Shown: positions 34,311-45,349 of the stretch, piece by piece | Layout: each line of letters opens with the position of its first letter | Numbering within the stretch: the first letter of the stretch is position 1 | Source of the DNA: Thermothelomyces thermophilus ATCC 42464 | Taxonomy: Eukaryota > Ascomycota > Sordariomycetes > Sordariales > Chaetomiaceae | Assembly (NCBI RefSeq): GCF_000226095.1 | Contig: NC_016474.1 | Coordinates: 558,001-622,000, forward strand | Length of the DNA stretch: 64,000 nucleotides | Direction: 5' to 3' | Position numbers and translations under genes: made by a program | Notes under the pieces: model-generated | What the model saw: only the letters and a program-made list of their open reading frames with translations | What the model was told of the DNA's origin: nothing | Database searches by the model: none

Positions 34311-37300
34311 CGTGCCTACTTTATGGAAAAAGGTGTTGACCCGTGTCGACAAGTAGGTATGGGGGAGTTGGCTTGAAAGAGAAACTCTCGAATTCCGGCC
34401 ATGGGGCAGCAGCTCCTTGGGCTTTTGAACAGAAATCACGGCCAGCTGCAAATGTCAGCTCCGCCGCGGACGACCCCGACGGCTCGCTTCTTGAGACACG
34501 CCGCCGACATCAGGGCGCCTCGTCTGTTCCCTGAAGGAGAAGGTCGCTCGAGGAGCATCGGTATTCGCAAGCGGACGAGCTGCCGCAAATGGCTAGCCCG
34601 TCTCGCCAATCTGCAGATCAGTGCCGTCTTGTTCTGTATTGCAGTGCCATGCTCGGGCGCTGCCGCCACGCCCATGCTTGATGGTTATGGGGTTGTGTGG
34701 AGCGATTGTACTGTAATCCGGCTGATTTATTCCCCCGCGGCAGCAGCTGGACAGTGGGCTCCTGTGCTAATAAAAGAAACTAAATGTTTTGGTTGGGGGC
34801 AACAGCCCGAATTAGGGTAGGTAGTATTTATACCAGAGTTCAACCTAAACTTATCAACGCCGAAGGTTGCAACGTATTGCTAGCTTGCAACTTGCTATGC
34901 TATACATATACGTACGCACAGATACCGTGGTGTCTATTTCGGGTGATTGTTTGTGCATAATTGCCTATAAACTTCATGCATCCCAAATGATTCATCCACG
35001 TGCCTACCTTCTGCTACCCTACCACCCAATAGACGATGAGATATGATAATTAGGGGATCAACGTTTAGACCGCAGCGCCACAGTACTCCAGGCTGCTTAG
35101 CATCCACGTAATTGAGCGAAGTTCTCTGTAACCCTCGGTTGACCCTCTAACGATCATGACCACTGCACTCGATTGCCAATGGCATCGCGGAAATCAAGCT
35201 TTTGTGTGGGTCTAGGGAAGAGCTGGGTGCGGCTGTGTCTTGCCGGGAAGCTAGAGTAGTTCAGTGCACGCTCTTCGACCATAGAAGAGTGTGGGTAAGT
35301 GAATTAAGGAAGTGACAGAGTAAGAGAACCTAGGCAAGCTAGAAGCACTGTGCGATCGTGGGGTTCTAGTGCAGCTTCAGCAGCATGTTCCTCTCTTGCT
35401 CGACATTATTTATGTCCAAAATAACGACACTCGGTTGTGCGACCCCTTTAGGAAGGCGGGAAAGTCCCTCACTAGACGTAATTCAAAAGATTGGCTCGGG
35501 AGTGACGGCTGTGCTCAGTTCGATCGGGCAGGTTGACGAGATATCGCTACTATGCCAAGGCCACGGTATTGTTGATAGATATGTCGACACAATATATGTC
35601 GCGAGCATGACTGCTGTTGACTCTGCGCGTCTCCTCAGGTAAAGTTGCTCGCGGTCATGGCGGCAGCGACTGGAGGCTGTCAGACGTCAAAGGGTGGGGG
35701 AAAGGGGTTTGTGTGTGGTGCATGTTGAGTAAAAGGGGAGCCCTCGGGTTGCGTGCGCATGCATGTTTAGAAAATGATATGTCCCACACATCTCTGCGGG
35801 CACCCATATTACGCGGTTTCTGGGAAAAGTTTGCTTATATATAGATGGGCAAGCACGTCGATATGCCACGCACCGTCTTGACACTCGCCGCCGTGAGTCT
35901 CCCGCTTGCTCGGTCCCTTACCCCAATTGTCCCGAACTCTGTCTGCTATGCTCCTCGGGTTATTGTACGGCAGGCTACGTAGAATGCCTGATATGTCGGC
36001 CTTTGATAGACTGGACGGGTCTTGTATGAGGTGACCCCTTGAGCTGGAATCGACCCACGGATGTGTTCAACTACGCCCAGGGGGTTATTGCAACCGTTGT
36101 CCGACTAGTATGAAGGTGATCTCTCAAGGACTCCGATGGAGCCATATTAAATATGATGGTTGCTGAGACATTGCAGGTGGCGGAGTGAGGGTACCTACCT
36201 AATCATGCTTGAATATATTTAGGTAATTAAGAGTTCCACAAGGTTGATTCCCAGGTGGGCATGGAACTAAGGTAGGCTGAACTTCTTTGCCATCAACCAA
36301 GGAGCCAAACAGGACTCGTAGAAAACGAAAGAAAAAAGAAGACCTTGGTACATGATTCATACGCCATTACTGACGATGTGTTAACCTAGAGCTGGCAAAA
36401 TGCTAGGGTTACGGTACGTAGGTGTATGTTCCCTGATGCACGACCGCTCCGAGATGTTTTCCCATAAATTTTGACGAATTGAGTCGGTTGGCTCCTGGTT
36501 TCTGTATACAGTGAGCAGAACCCGGATTACGCAGCTATTGGCGCAATGAAATAGTACTCAAGATCATGGAAAGATTCCAGCTTGTCACTTGCTGTGACTG
36601 TGTTGACGTGTGGACTTGGGGATAAGACTCTGTGACAAATGCATCATTAAGATGCGTTTCAGTCTCCCTTCAGAAATGGGGATTTCTGTCACCTGCTATT
36701 TTCTTCTTGCCAACTCTGTTCTCTCCTGCCTAAACATTGCAAGAGTGCAGTGCCGGGAACGGCTTGGCCGAGCACCCGGCACTGCGAGGCCACGCCACCA
36801 CCCGCCCGCCCATGTTCACTACCATTCTCGCGAGTGAACAAAGAGGGTATTAGACTGCATAAATCACTGTTATCTGCTACGTCTTCCCATATCACTTCGG
36901 TGCCCTGCTGATGACGTCAACGTAACGCTAAGGAAGTGACCGGCTCTGTAGCATGTGAGTCCCAGGCTGAAGAGAGAAGCGCGCCAACATTGAACGAAAA
37001 CGGGTATTATCCCATATAATAGCAGCTTGCAGTACAAACATTGTTAAGTACAGGTACAGGATATTACCTACCCTACAGTTGTCGAGGGCTCTGCAAGTCC
37101 CCATTCGTGCATGGAGAATCTGTTGGGCGGGCAGATCCGCCTGACCGAAGTCACATTCCCATGCTGAGGCTGCAGTCAGATCGATGTGATCTGATGCGGG
37201 GAGCACGTGTAATATAGCAGAGACAGGTGCGCACATAACTTGAAAATAGTGTAGGTTCCAGTTATGCGCGCTAGCGTGGTTGTAAACGTATGTACTGTAC

Positions 37301-38515
37301 AGTACGAGATCGGATGTCTCCCTACCCCTCTCCCCACCACCTCACTGTGGAATTGAGTTAGCGCTATAGGAGGCGCTAAAGGAGGCCGAAGGAAGTACGG
37401 ATTACACAGTAATCGCTAGCCAGTCGACAGGCCGCAAATGGTCTTCGAAGGGTCAGGAAGTCCTACCATGCATAAACTGTCGCGACAGCCGGCCACCAAG
37501 AGCGGGCCGATTGCTTCGTTCAACGTTACAGCCACTCACGGCAATGCTACATAAAGTACACCTGTGAGTAAAGTACCGAAGGTTACTTGGCCAATAGCTC
37601 GCTTCCGCCCGAGCATGCGGAAGCCTCAGGTACTTTTGTATTTTTTTGTACAGTGAGGAAAACGTACAAGCGGAGGGTGGTTTCTTATGTACGGGCAAAG
37701 CTCTCATAAATACAGCTCAATGTACAGTAAAGGTATTTTGGTATGTACTGAGTACGGAATATTCCGTAGATACAAATGTGTACGTCTGTAATACGCACAC
37801 CGTGCATGTCTCAGACCTGTGGCGGTTTGAAAATAGCTCAGCTCCAAAAAGCGGCGAGTCTCAACTCTCGTCACCTGAACATGCATGGCACGCTGTGTTT
37901 TGCTCCTACCGACACAAATCTGCAAGAGGCCGCCTGACGACCGAGGCTGGACCAGCGTAGGATCCTACGGCCATTTTCAGGAGACCGCCTCTGTGGTGCG
38001 CTAATAAGGTCTTGGATACGGTAATTAAAGCCGGCGATTGGCCAGTGTCGAACCCAGCTTCCCTAATGGTATGGCGTGCACCATACTCCGGGCAATACCT
38101 CCGTACCTCCCCAACTCTAGGAGGGGCAAGTGGTAACCACCTGCTGATGGATCGGACCCAGGCACCGTCGCATAGCCAGGGAATGATGGAACGCCAGAGT
38201 GCAGCTGCGTGCTCCTGCGGGTTCCAATGCACCATAGATGCCCATGTCGTTGACCTAAGTAGGTGATCAAGGTATTTACCTCCACCCCTTAATAGATAAT
38301 ATAATAACATGCCTGCAAACACTACCGATCATGTTAACTACTCCTGGTTAGATGCTGCGTCCCTTCGGCTGCCACTCCCACCGCCCGAGAGGCGGGCATG
38401 TATCATCCTGAAATTCGGGACCCGGTACAGAATAAGACTTGTTTGCGAATACTTGCAAGCAGACAAGAGGCCATCGGAAACAAGGCAGCGTTAACGGGCA
38501 GCATCGGTGTTCGAG
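34311..38515. other. Gene-poor intergenic region, 4.2 kb
   Basis: Only short, unrelated open frames were seen, and none shows family resemblance or splice structure. Composition is near host average to slightly AT-rich, without the strong TA bias of the retroelement block. Dispersed motifs occur: ggtaggtag near 34817, ggtacctacc near 36191 and gtacggattac at 37395-37405. The final 150 bases should contain the promoter of the PLC-like gene. Confidence 0.5.
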
Positions 38516-40363
38516 ATGCGTTTCCTCGGGTTGCTGGCCGTGCTGGCCAGCTCGGCATGGCTCCCGGCGAGCGGGCAGACGGACGACGTGTGCAGGGCTG
38601 AAGACCGCACCTACAGCACCAAGAACGTCCCGGCGGGCAGCCACCAGCCGTTCGAGCAGCTGAACCCCTTGCTTGGCTCTCTGAGCACCAAATTCTACAT
38701 CACCGTCGTCAACCTGACGCCGCACCGCATCAGGCTGCAGAACACGCACTCGTACCAGATGGACACGTTCGAGTTTGGCGACGTTCCCCAGGGCCGCGCT
38801 CGCCAGAACAGGATCAAATACCGGGGCACCTGGTCGACGGGAGACGACGCGGGCGAGGCCTACTACGCCCTCGACGGCACCGACAAGACCTTTGTCCTGC
38901 GGGTCAAGACGTACGCCTCGGAGCCGGACCCCCGGCGGGTGGTGCTCGACCTCAGCGGCATGGGCCTGGGCCAGCGCGAGTACGTGTTCCCCGGCGGGGA
39001 GACGGCCGTGTCGCTGGTCATCACGGGGAGCAGCCGGTTCGGCTTCCAGGCGTCGCTCCGCCACGGGCCCGGCAACTGGATGCGCAACCTGTACGACGTC
39101 ATCGGCGACCGCCCGGTCCGGCACCTGGTCATGCCGGGCACGCACGACGCCGCCATGAGCAAGATCACGGACAAGCTCACCAGCATCGGCAGCGAGCCCA
39201 ACACGCAGAACCAGGGCGTCAACATCTACGACCAGCTGCGCGCCGGCTCCCGCTGGTTCGACCTCCGCATCGGCTCGGTCCACGACAACAACGACGCCGC
39301 CGTCAACAAGGGATTCTGGGCCATGCACCTCAGCGACGAGATGGCCACCGTCGCCATCGGCAACACGGGCGAGTCCCTGGACGAGATCGTCGACGAGATC
39401 AACCGCTTCACCGACGAGAACCCGGGCGAGGTCGTCTTCCTGGCCATCCGCTACCTGGTCGGGCGGTACGAGCGGCCGGACCGCGGGCCCATCCTGTGGA
39501 CCGCCGCCGTGGTGAACGACTTCTTCGCCAAGCTGCGCGGCATCAAAAACCGCTGCCCGGACCTCGACGACGGCGGCACCGGCGGCCTCCAGAACCGAGA
39601 GGCGTCGTACTTTATGGACCGGAACCAGGGCCGCGGCTGCGTCATCCCACTGCTCAACGGCCACCTAGACCGCGACGGCGTGCCCCGCGAGTCGCCCGGC
39701 GACGGCATCTACGACATGGGCCGGGTCATGGCCGTCAGCGACCACTGGTCCAACAAGATGCAGGCGAGCGACATGGCGCCCGACCAGATCGCCAACTGGC
39801 GCTCGGCCACCCGCGGCGGCGGAGGCGACTACGGCAGCCTCATGATCGCCCAGTGGCTCGTCACGCCCGACGCCCTGGCCTCGACGGCCTACTCGCTGCA
39901 GAGCTTCGCCATCCAGCCCGCCAACCCGTCCCTGTACTGGGCCGGCGTCAACGGCATGGACCCGGAGCACTGGCCCAACGTCCTGCTGGTCGACTACATC
40001 GGCGTCCAGCAGCAAGACCGCTGGGCCTGGGACCAGCTCAGCGCCGAGCTCTACACCCTCGCCGTCGGTCTGAACCTGTACATGATCAGCGAGAACTGCA
40101 ACGTCAGTCCGCACCGTTCGCCCCTGCTCCGCAGCGCCCAGGAGGAAGAAGGAGTCGTGGCAGCCGCAGCCGCAGCCGCAGCCGCAGCCGCCACGCTGGG
40201 CGGAAGCCTCCGGGCGCCGTGGAACGGCATCGTGTTCGCCAACGGCACGACGCTCGATAACCCGCCGCCCGATCTGCACCCGGGTCGCATGGACGTCCTG
40301 CCGAAAGGGACGCGTTTGGGCAACGGGACGGTTCTGGAGCAGAGCATACCCAACCCGTGGTAG
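38516..40363 (+). CDS. Secreted PI-PLC X-domain-like phosphodiesterase
   Basis: Single exon, 615 residues. The ATG at 38516 gives a signal peptide (MRFLGLLAVLASSAWLPASG). An upstream GTG in frame is not a likely start. After a beta-rich N-terminal domain of about 190 residues, a PLC-like phosphodiesterase domain begins: RHLVMPGTHDAAMSKI (catalytic His about 210), then GSRWFDLRI, GFWAMHLSDE (second His about 271) and NPGEVVFLAIRYL. Metal-independent enzymes of this fold (bacterial PI-PLC type) cleave phosphoinositides or GPI anchors. Fungal secreted members are mostly uncharacterised. Near the C-terminus 11 alanines are encoded by a hexanucleotide repeat. I see no GPI signal or membrane segment, so the product is probably secreted. 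Confidence 0.85.
   Translation: MRFLGLLAVLASSAWLPASGQTDDVCRAEDRTYSTKNVPAGSHQPFEQLNPLLGSLSTKFYITVVNLTPHRIRLQNTHSYQMDTFEFGDVPQGRARQNRIKYRGTWSTGDDAGEAYYALDGTDKTFVLRVKTYASEPDPRRVVLDLSGMGLGQREYVFPGGETAVSLVITGSSRFGFQASLRHGPGNWMRNLYDVIGDRPVRHLVMPGTHDAAMSKITDKLTSIGSEPNTQNQGVNIYDQLRAGSRWFDLRIGSVHDNNDAAVNKGFWAMHLSDEMATVAIGNTGESLDEIVDEINRFTDENPGEVVFLAIRYLVGRYERPDRGPILWTAAVVNDFFAKLRGIKNRCPDLDDGGTGGLQNREASYFMDRNQGRGCVIPLLNGHLDRDGVPRESPGDGIYDMGRVMAVSDHWSNKMQASDMAPDQIANWRSATRGGGGDYGSLMIAQWLVTPDALASTAYSLQSFAIQPANPSLYWAGVNGMDPEHWPNVLLVDYIGVQQQDRWAWDQLSAELYTLAVGLNLYMISENCNVSPHRSPLLRSAQEEEGVVAAAAAAAAAAATLGGSLRAPWNGIVFANGTTLDNPPPDLHPGRMDVLPKGTRLGNGTVLEQSIPNPW
40160..40192 (+). repeat. (GCAGCC)5 hexanucleotide repeat coding for poly-alanine
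   Basis: Five GCAGCC units plus GCC lie in frame in the PLC-like gene and encode 11 alanines after VV and before TLGG. Repeats of this kind can change length by slippage without breaking the frame. Confidence 0.95.
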
Positions 40364-41233
40364 CGAAGCCCGGGGGAGCAGGGGGTGAGGCCGGGGAAGG
40401 GGTTTGCTGAGTCCGAATTGTGTTTGGTCTGTGATGGGAACTGATACCGGTCTGCGGATTAATAGGGGAGATAAGGAGCGAGCCAGCAGGAGCGGCGAAG
40501 CATACACAACATATTTACATCGATACCTTTGTGAAGAAAAGAGCGGATGGTCATGTCGTTGATCAATGACGTAGAGGGAACCGCCCCTCGAGTCAACATG
40601 GCGGCGACACATTGCCGCGGGGCCTGTCTGCCGAACGGAGAAAAGGAAACTTGCATGACTTGCGATCCACCGCAGAGCCATTTGAAGGCCGGCAAGAGCA
40701 ACTTGTGATCCGTGTCCCACTGGAATGGTGTCACTGAGCAGTTGGTCTGGGGTACGTAAGGTACCGTACTGTAGATCCGTACAGTACATACATACCTGGC
40801 TCGGCAAAGCAAGTTCAAAGTACGGAGGTATGTTGACCTCACACAAAAACACACAGGAAGTAGGCCGTTCAATTGCGGAACATATCCCAATAACAAGAGA
40901 GTGTTCAGCGCAACTCCAGCTCACTACACACATCGCACGCAAGGCGGATATATCATTAGCCTTTCCAGGAGCACAAGAAACATTCAGGACGGCCTCACTC
41001 GTCTACGATGTTGTACCCTCTTATTGTCTAGATATTACCCATACACGGCCAAACCTTTCAGATCCAGCTGTCGAGATGCAGCCCGGCAGGGGAAGAGGGG
41101 AAGTGAGCAAAAAGAGTAAGCCAAGGAGAATACGCCACGGTTTACATACAGTCTAGCCAACAAAATGGTATCAATACCTATCTATATCCACCGCTCTCCA
41201 CCGGCACGTCCGTTGCGCCTTTTTTTTCTTTCT
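40364..41233. other. Intergenic, convergent 3' ends
   Basis: Lies between the 3' ends of the PLC-like gene and the GH17 gene. No gene recognised. The motifs taaggtaccgtac (around 40758) and gatccgtacagtac (around 40773) occur. Confidence 0.5.
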
Positions 41234-42451
41234 TTAGAACAGGGTGAAGACGCCAGCAACGAGAGCCAGGCTGACAACAGTGAAGAGGCTCCTGCCGATG
41301 GAGGCGCCGCTTCCGGTCGGGATCGCGTCCGCCTCCTCCGTTCCGTCACCAGACTCAGCAGCACTGTTGTCAGCGCCGGCGCTGGTGCCGCTACCGCCAG
41401 TAGTGTTAGTAGAGCCGGAAGCACTCGTGGCAGAGCTGCTGGGGGCACTGACGCCAGTCGAGGAGGGCGCGGCGCTCGTGGAAGTGGACGTCGGGGTGTC
41501 AAACTTGGTAGGGCAGGTCAGGTCGAACAGGGGCTTGGTCGAGAGGTTGTTGGTGATGGCGAACTTCATCTTGTTGTCGGGGTTCGAGTCGCGCAGGTTG
41601 TACCAGAAGGTGGGCACCTTGTTGAAGAGCTTGCGGCAGCCGACCTCGTCCCAGTAGTACTTGGCGTTCTCGACGCTGGAGACCGCCTGATCCCAGTTGG
41701 GGCCCGAGGAAGGCCAGCCGGTCTCGGTGACCCAGATGGGCTTGTCGCCGGCAACGCCCTTAACCGCATTGAAGGCACGGTCAAAGAGGGTGCCCGAGTT
41801 CTTGATGTTGTTACCCTTGCCGTTCTCGTAGTAGGGGTACTCGTCCACGCCGATCCAGTCGACAGCGTCGATCACGGCCTTGTTGGTACCGTTCGTCCAA
41901 GCATCCCATGTGTCGACGTGGCCAATGGGGACGCCCTTGAGCGCCGTGCCGGCGACCGCCTTCTTGTAATCGTTGATGAACTTGATCAGAGTGTCCGGGC
42001 CCGCACCGATACCGGCCTCGTTCTTGACGCCCGTCTCGGAATCGCGGTAGAGGTCCTCGCTACCAATCGACATGCCGATGACGAGGTCGGTAAACTTGCT
42101 ACCATACTTGTCGATGGCCTTCTTCAGCGCGCTGAGTTCCTTCTCAATGCTATTGGTGCCCGAGGTCCAGATACCCAGCAGAATCTTAGTGTTGGTCTCG
42201 ATGGCGGCCTCAAACGCCTCGATCGGGGTGTCCTCCGAGTAGGCCTGGATGTTGGTATAGAGACGCACGGCGTTGAACTTGCCCGGGGCATTCTCCAGGT
42301 TCTGCGCCGTCTTGAATTCGGCAAGCCAGTCCGCCTTGAACTTGGCGGACCGGTCCGCGAGGGTGGCTCCCGAGTTGAAGCCGAGGTAGTTCTCAGCCGA
42401 CGTGCCCGAGACGAGAACGCCGGCCGCGACGAGGGCTGATGTGGGACGCAT
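41234..42451 (-). CDS. GPI-anchored GH17 endo-1,3-beta-glucanase-like protein
   Basis: Single exon, 405 residues. A signal peptide (residues 1-19) is followed by a GH17 TIM barrel with FNAVRLYTNIQ, GIWTSGTN, IGMSIGSEDLYR (general acid Glu about 132), DWIGVDEYPYYE and IWVTETGWPSSGP (nucleophile Glu about 243). A Ser/Thr-rich linker (about 320-385) leads to a hydrophobic C-terminus (SLALVAGVFTLF), which together indicate a GPI anchor. Relatives include Aspergillus EglC and yeast Scw/Bgl2-type proteins, which remodel beta-1,3-glucan in the cell wall. Catalytic residues and length are normal. The product is likely attached to the plasma membrane or wall. Confidence 0.92.
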   Translation of the reverse strand: MRPTSALVAAGVLVSGTSAENYLGFNSGATLADRSAKFKADWLAEFKTAQNLENAPGKFNAVRLYTNIQAYSEDTPIEAFEAAIETNTKILLGIWTSGTNSIEKELSALKKAIDKYGSKFTDLVIGMSIGSEDLYRDSETGVKNEAGIGAGPDTLIKFINDYKKAVAGTALKGVPIGHVDTWDAWTNGTNKAVIDAVDWIGVDEYPYYENGKGNNIKNSGTLFDRAFNAVKGVAGDKPIWVTETGWPSSGPNWDQAVSSVENAKYYWDEVGCRKLFNKVPTFWYNLRDSNPDNKMKFAITNNLSTKPLFDLTCPTKFDTPTSTSTSAAPSSTGVSAPSSSATSASGSTNTTGGSGTSAGADNSAAESGDGTEEADAIPTGSGASIGRSLFTVVSLALVAGVFTLF

Positions 42452-45349
42452 TATGACGATGGATAGGGAGAGTCGTTCAAGTTAGGTAGCGATGTGCAAC
42501 TTGACAAGAGTTGGCGCTGGCGCGTCGCGAAGAAATGATCGCACGACGGTAGTTGTGGTGGAGTGACTTGCTTCGTTCGGGGGAGCGAAAAGAGAGTGAC
42601 GGGTTCCGAAACAAATAGCAAACTTCAGAAGGGGGAGAAAGGAGCGTGGTTGTCACTCGTGGACAGTTGGACAACGAAGGGTTGGAAGGGAGAATGAAAA
42701 AGCGTTGTGTTGTTGGCTCTGGAAGCAGGTTTGGAGGCCTTGAAAAAGAAATGAACGGCACTGGTCGAGAAATTAATCCGTACAGTAGTGTTCTCGGCCA
42801 GGGTGGCGCGCCCTCCTATCCGGTCCGCTGCAAGGGCGGGTCGGCAAACAAGGGAAACAAGGGAAACAAGACACAGCCTCACGCCTTGGCGTGCCGATCC
42901 CCTGGGAATCTCATCCGTACGGAGTACAGTGGCCAAGATGCACAGCACCTCTCTCACTTGGCAACCGCAACACAAGTTTGGATTTCCATGTGCGACATTC
43001 ATTCTCACTCGCCTTGCTTCCAGGGCAATGAAGTATAGTATAGACGATAATCCATCGGACATCTTATTGCACCAGTTTTCAACACCCGCTTTCCTTTCTC
43101 TGTGTTCTTCCACGTCAGGACTTTCGACCTCGTAAACGAGGCGGAACGTTTCCATAGTGCCGCGGATTGATCGATTTCCCCTGACCAAGGCCAGAACCTG
43201 GCATTTCCACCCGCGCCCCGCAGCTGCCCCTTATTTCAGACAGGTTTGGCCAGGGGCGCAACCGGCCACTCAGCGACAACAGACCAAAAGAGGCGAGGGA
43301 CCGATGACCTAACGGCCCCAACAAGGGGCGTTTCATCAAACCCGCCCGTCCCACATTGTCCGTCTTGTTACCAACTAAGCATCTGACGCGTGACAACCCA
43401 TGGCACTCGCTGCAAAGCCCCCAAAGCCCAGCGCAACCGAGTTCTCCGTAAAAAGCACCCATATCCACCACTGTACGGACGTAATCCGTACGCTATTTAT
43501 GGAGTAGCTAGTGTACACCTCCGTAGCAACTCTTTGAAGAATATTTAGCGCACAGGTAAAAAGTACGTGAGTAGCAGGTGAGAAACCGATTGTCACCAAG
43601 CCGGGAGGGCTTGGGCTTCATAATGAGCACATTCAGTGCTTGTATGTATGTATGTACATACAGTACACAACATACCTGGCTGGCGGCCGCCAGGCCGCTC
43701 AGTGTGTTGGTGCGAAACGAACCGACCTGTTCCAGTTGGCCGCCAACCCCGCAGGACAAAATCCCTGTGTTGCTTGCATTGGGAGAAGGGTAACGTTACG
43801 GGAAACACTACTATGTATTGCAACTAGCTAGCCACTCCACTCCGAACCAATACGGAAAGGACCCTAAAAACGAGTCATTAACTGAGTTGCGCTCTTCAGA
43901 CCTTGGATTCACCGAGGCGCAGGGGGCCCACGTTCTAGACTTTCGAGAACGAGACCTTCCGACCGTTCCGAGATCCACCGTACACACACACACAGCGTCG
44001 AGTATTGTAAGTCCGTATCGTGGTCGCTTTCCAGTGGCTATTCTTATTGCTCATGTATTGTACGGATTACACTACATACGATACGTGCTCTAAAGAGGAT
44101 TGAAACGGGATGGCTCTAAAAAGAACCCCAGTTTCGTGTGCCAAATCGGTCCATACGACGCCTCTAATGCAATTTATATTTACGGATTATATTAAACGCC
44201 ATTCTGCTCCGTAGCACAACCTCGCCACGGCCTGGAGATGCAGCTCGTATCTCCTTTCATATCCCCCAATAATTACAGGTTTACAACGGCCTCGGACAGG
44301 GGGATGGATTGGCAAATCTAAAATGTCTGCTCCACGAAGCCTACCTGAGCTCTCACGCGTTCGTACTACACAAGAGCTCTGAGGAGAACGGCAATGCAGT
44401 TCCAACAAAGCCCCTTTGCCTCTTGGGCGCCGCCCATACAGCCTGCCGGAAGATACAAGCGAGGAAGAGCTCCCAGACTGGAGTCGTGCCCGAAACAGGG
44501 GCTCTCGCTCAACTGTTGGTGATCCGATCCCAGACGATGCTGGGAATACAGCTCGTTGTTCGGTGTTATCATGGAACCAATAACCGTTTTTTCTGCCTCT
44601 ACTACTCCGTAGTACAGGTCCGCCATCCCAAACAAGTGATTAACTACGCGCTTCGAGCACCGAAACACCCGCCTCCCAAGCAACCACTTCATCATAATAG
44701 GTACCTTCAGTTGTCACTCAATGTGCTCCAGCTCAAAATGCACCAGCATCAAGATACAAAAAGTTTTGTGCCCAAGTCACCGCTGCCAGCCTCACGTCCG
44801 TAATCGGCAACTGCTCCTTGGCATCCGCAGCCTTCCAGTGGGCCACAACGAGCCCGGCCTGATTTGGAGGACACCTCTTCCCATGATTCCACGCTGCGAC
44901 TGGTCTCGTGCTGGAAACCCAAACACAAAATGCTCGGCCTCTTTGTTTATCACCGTCAGGAGGTAGAAAGGTCCCCAGTGTACCCCTTTCCGTCCCCGCC
45001 CCCGCCCCTTCTCCACCAAACCATTCCCAAGCTGAAGGTCATCCCTCTCCTTGTCCGTGCAATTTGCCAGCTGTGTTATACTCCGCGTCATCAGATACGG
45101 GGCTCGAGACAGTGGATGCTGACGGGCGCACTCGCTGTTCCCTGAGACATGGTCGATTGCCGCCCAATGGCTCGCTTGGGTTATCTCGATTGATGAACGC
45201 TGGACGCTACCAGGTAGCCAGCCGCGCACATCGCCCGAAGCCCATATCACTTTCGGCACCTCAGCGAACAAGCAACAGGCGTCCGTTCTTGGAGAGAAGC
45301 GCCAGATTGCCCGCATGCCATACATCCAAATACCGGCCGCTCCGGTACG
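42452..45349. other. Intergenic region, 2.9 kb
   Basis: No convincing gene. Several open frames of 100-190 codons exist on both strands but none resembles a family or shows splice-site support. The motif gtaatccgtac/gtacggattac occurs at 43481-43491 and 44060-44070, with variants at 42773-42783 and near 44181. Repeats of tatgtatgta lie near 43641-43660. The part next to 42451 should hold the GH17 promoter. Confidence 0.5.

Noticed and set aside
38348-39664. A 438-codon open frame on the minus strand opposite the PLC-like gene
   Set aside because: It is a shadow of the GC-rich plus-strand gene. The plus strand has the signal peptide and catalytic motifs, and the minus frame is Val/Asp/Ala-rich noise.
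41165-42439. A 424-codon plus-strand frame opposite the GH17 gene
   Set aside because: It is a shadow of the minus-strand gene, which carries the complete GH17 motif set and GPI signal.
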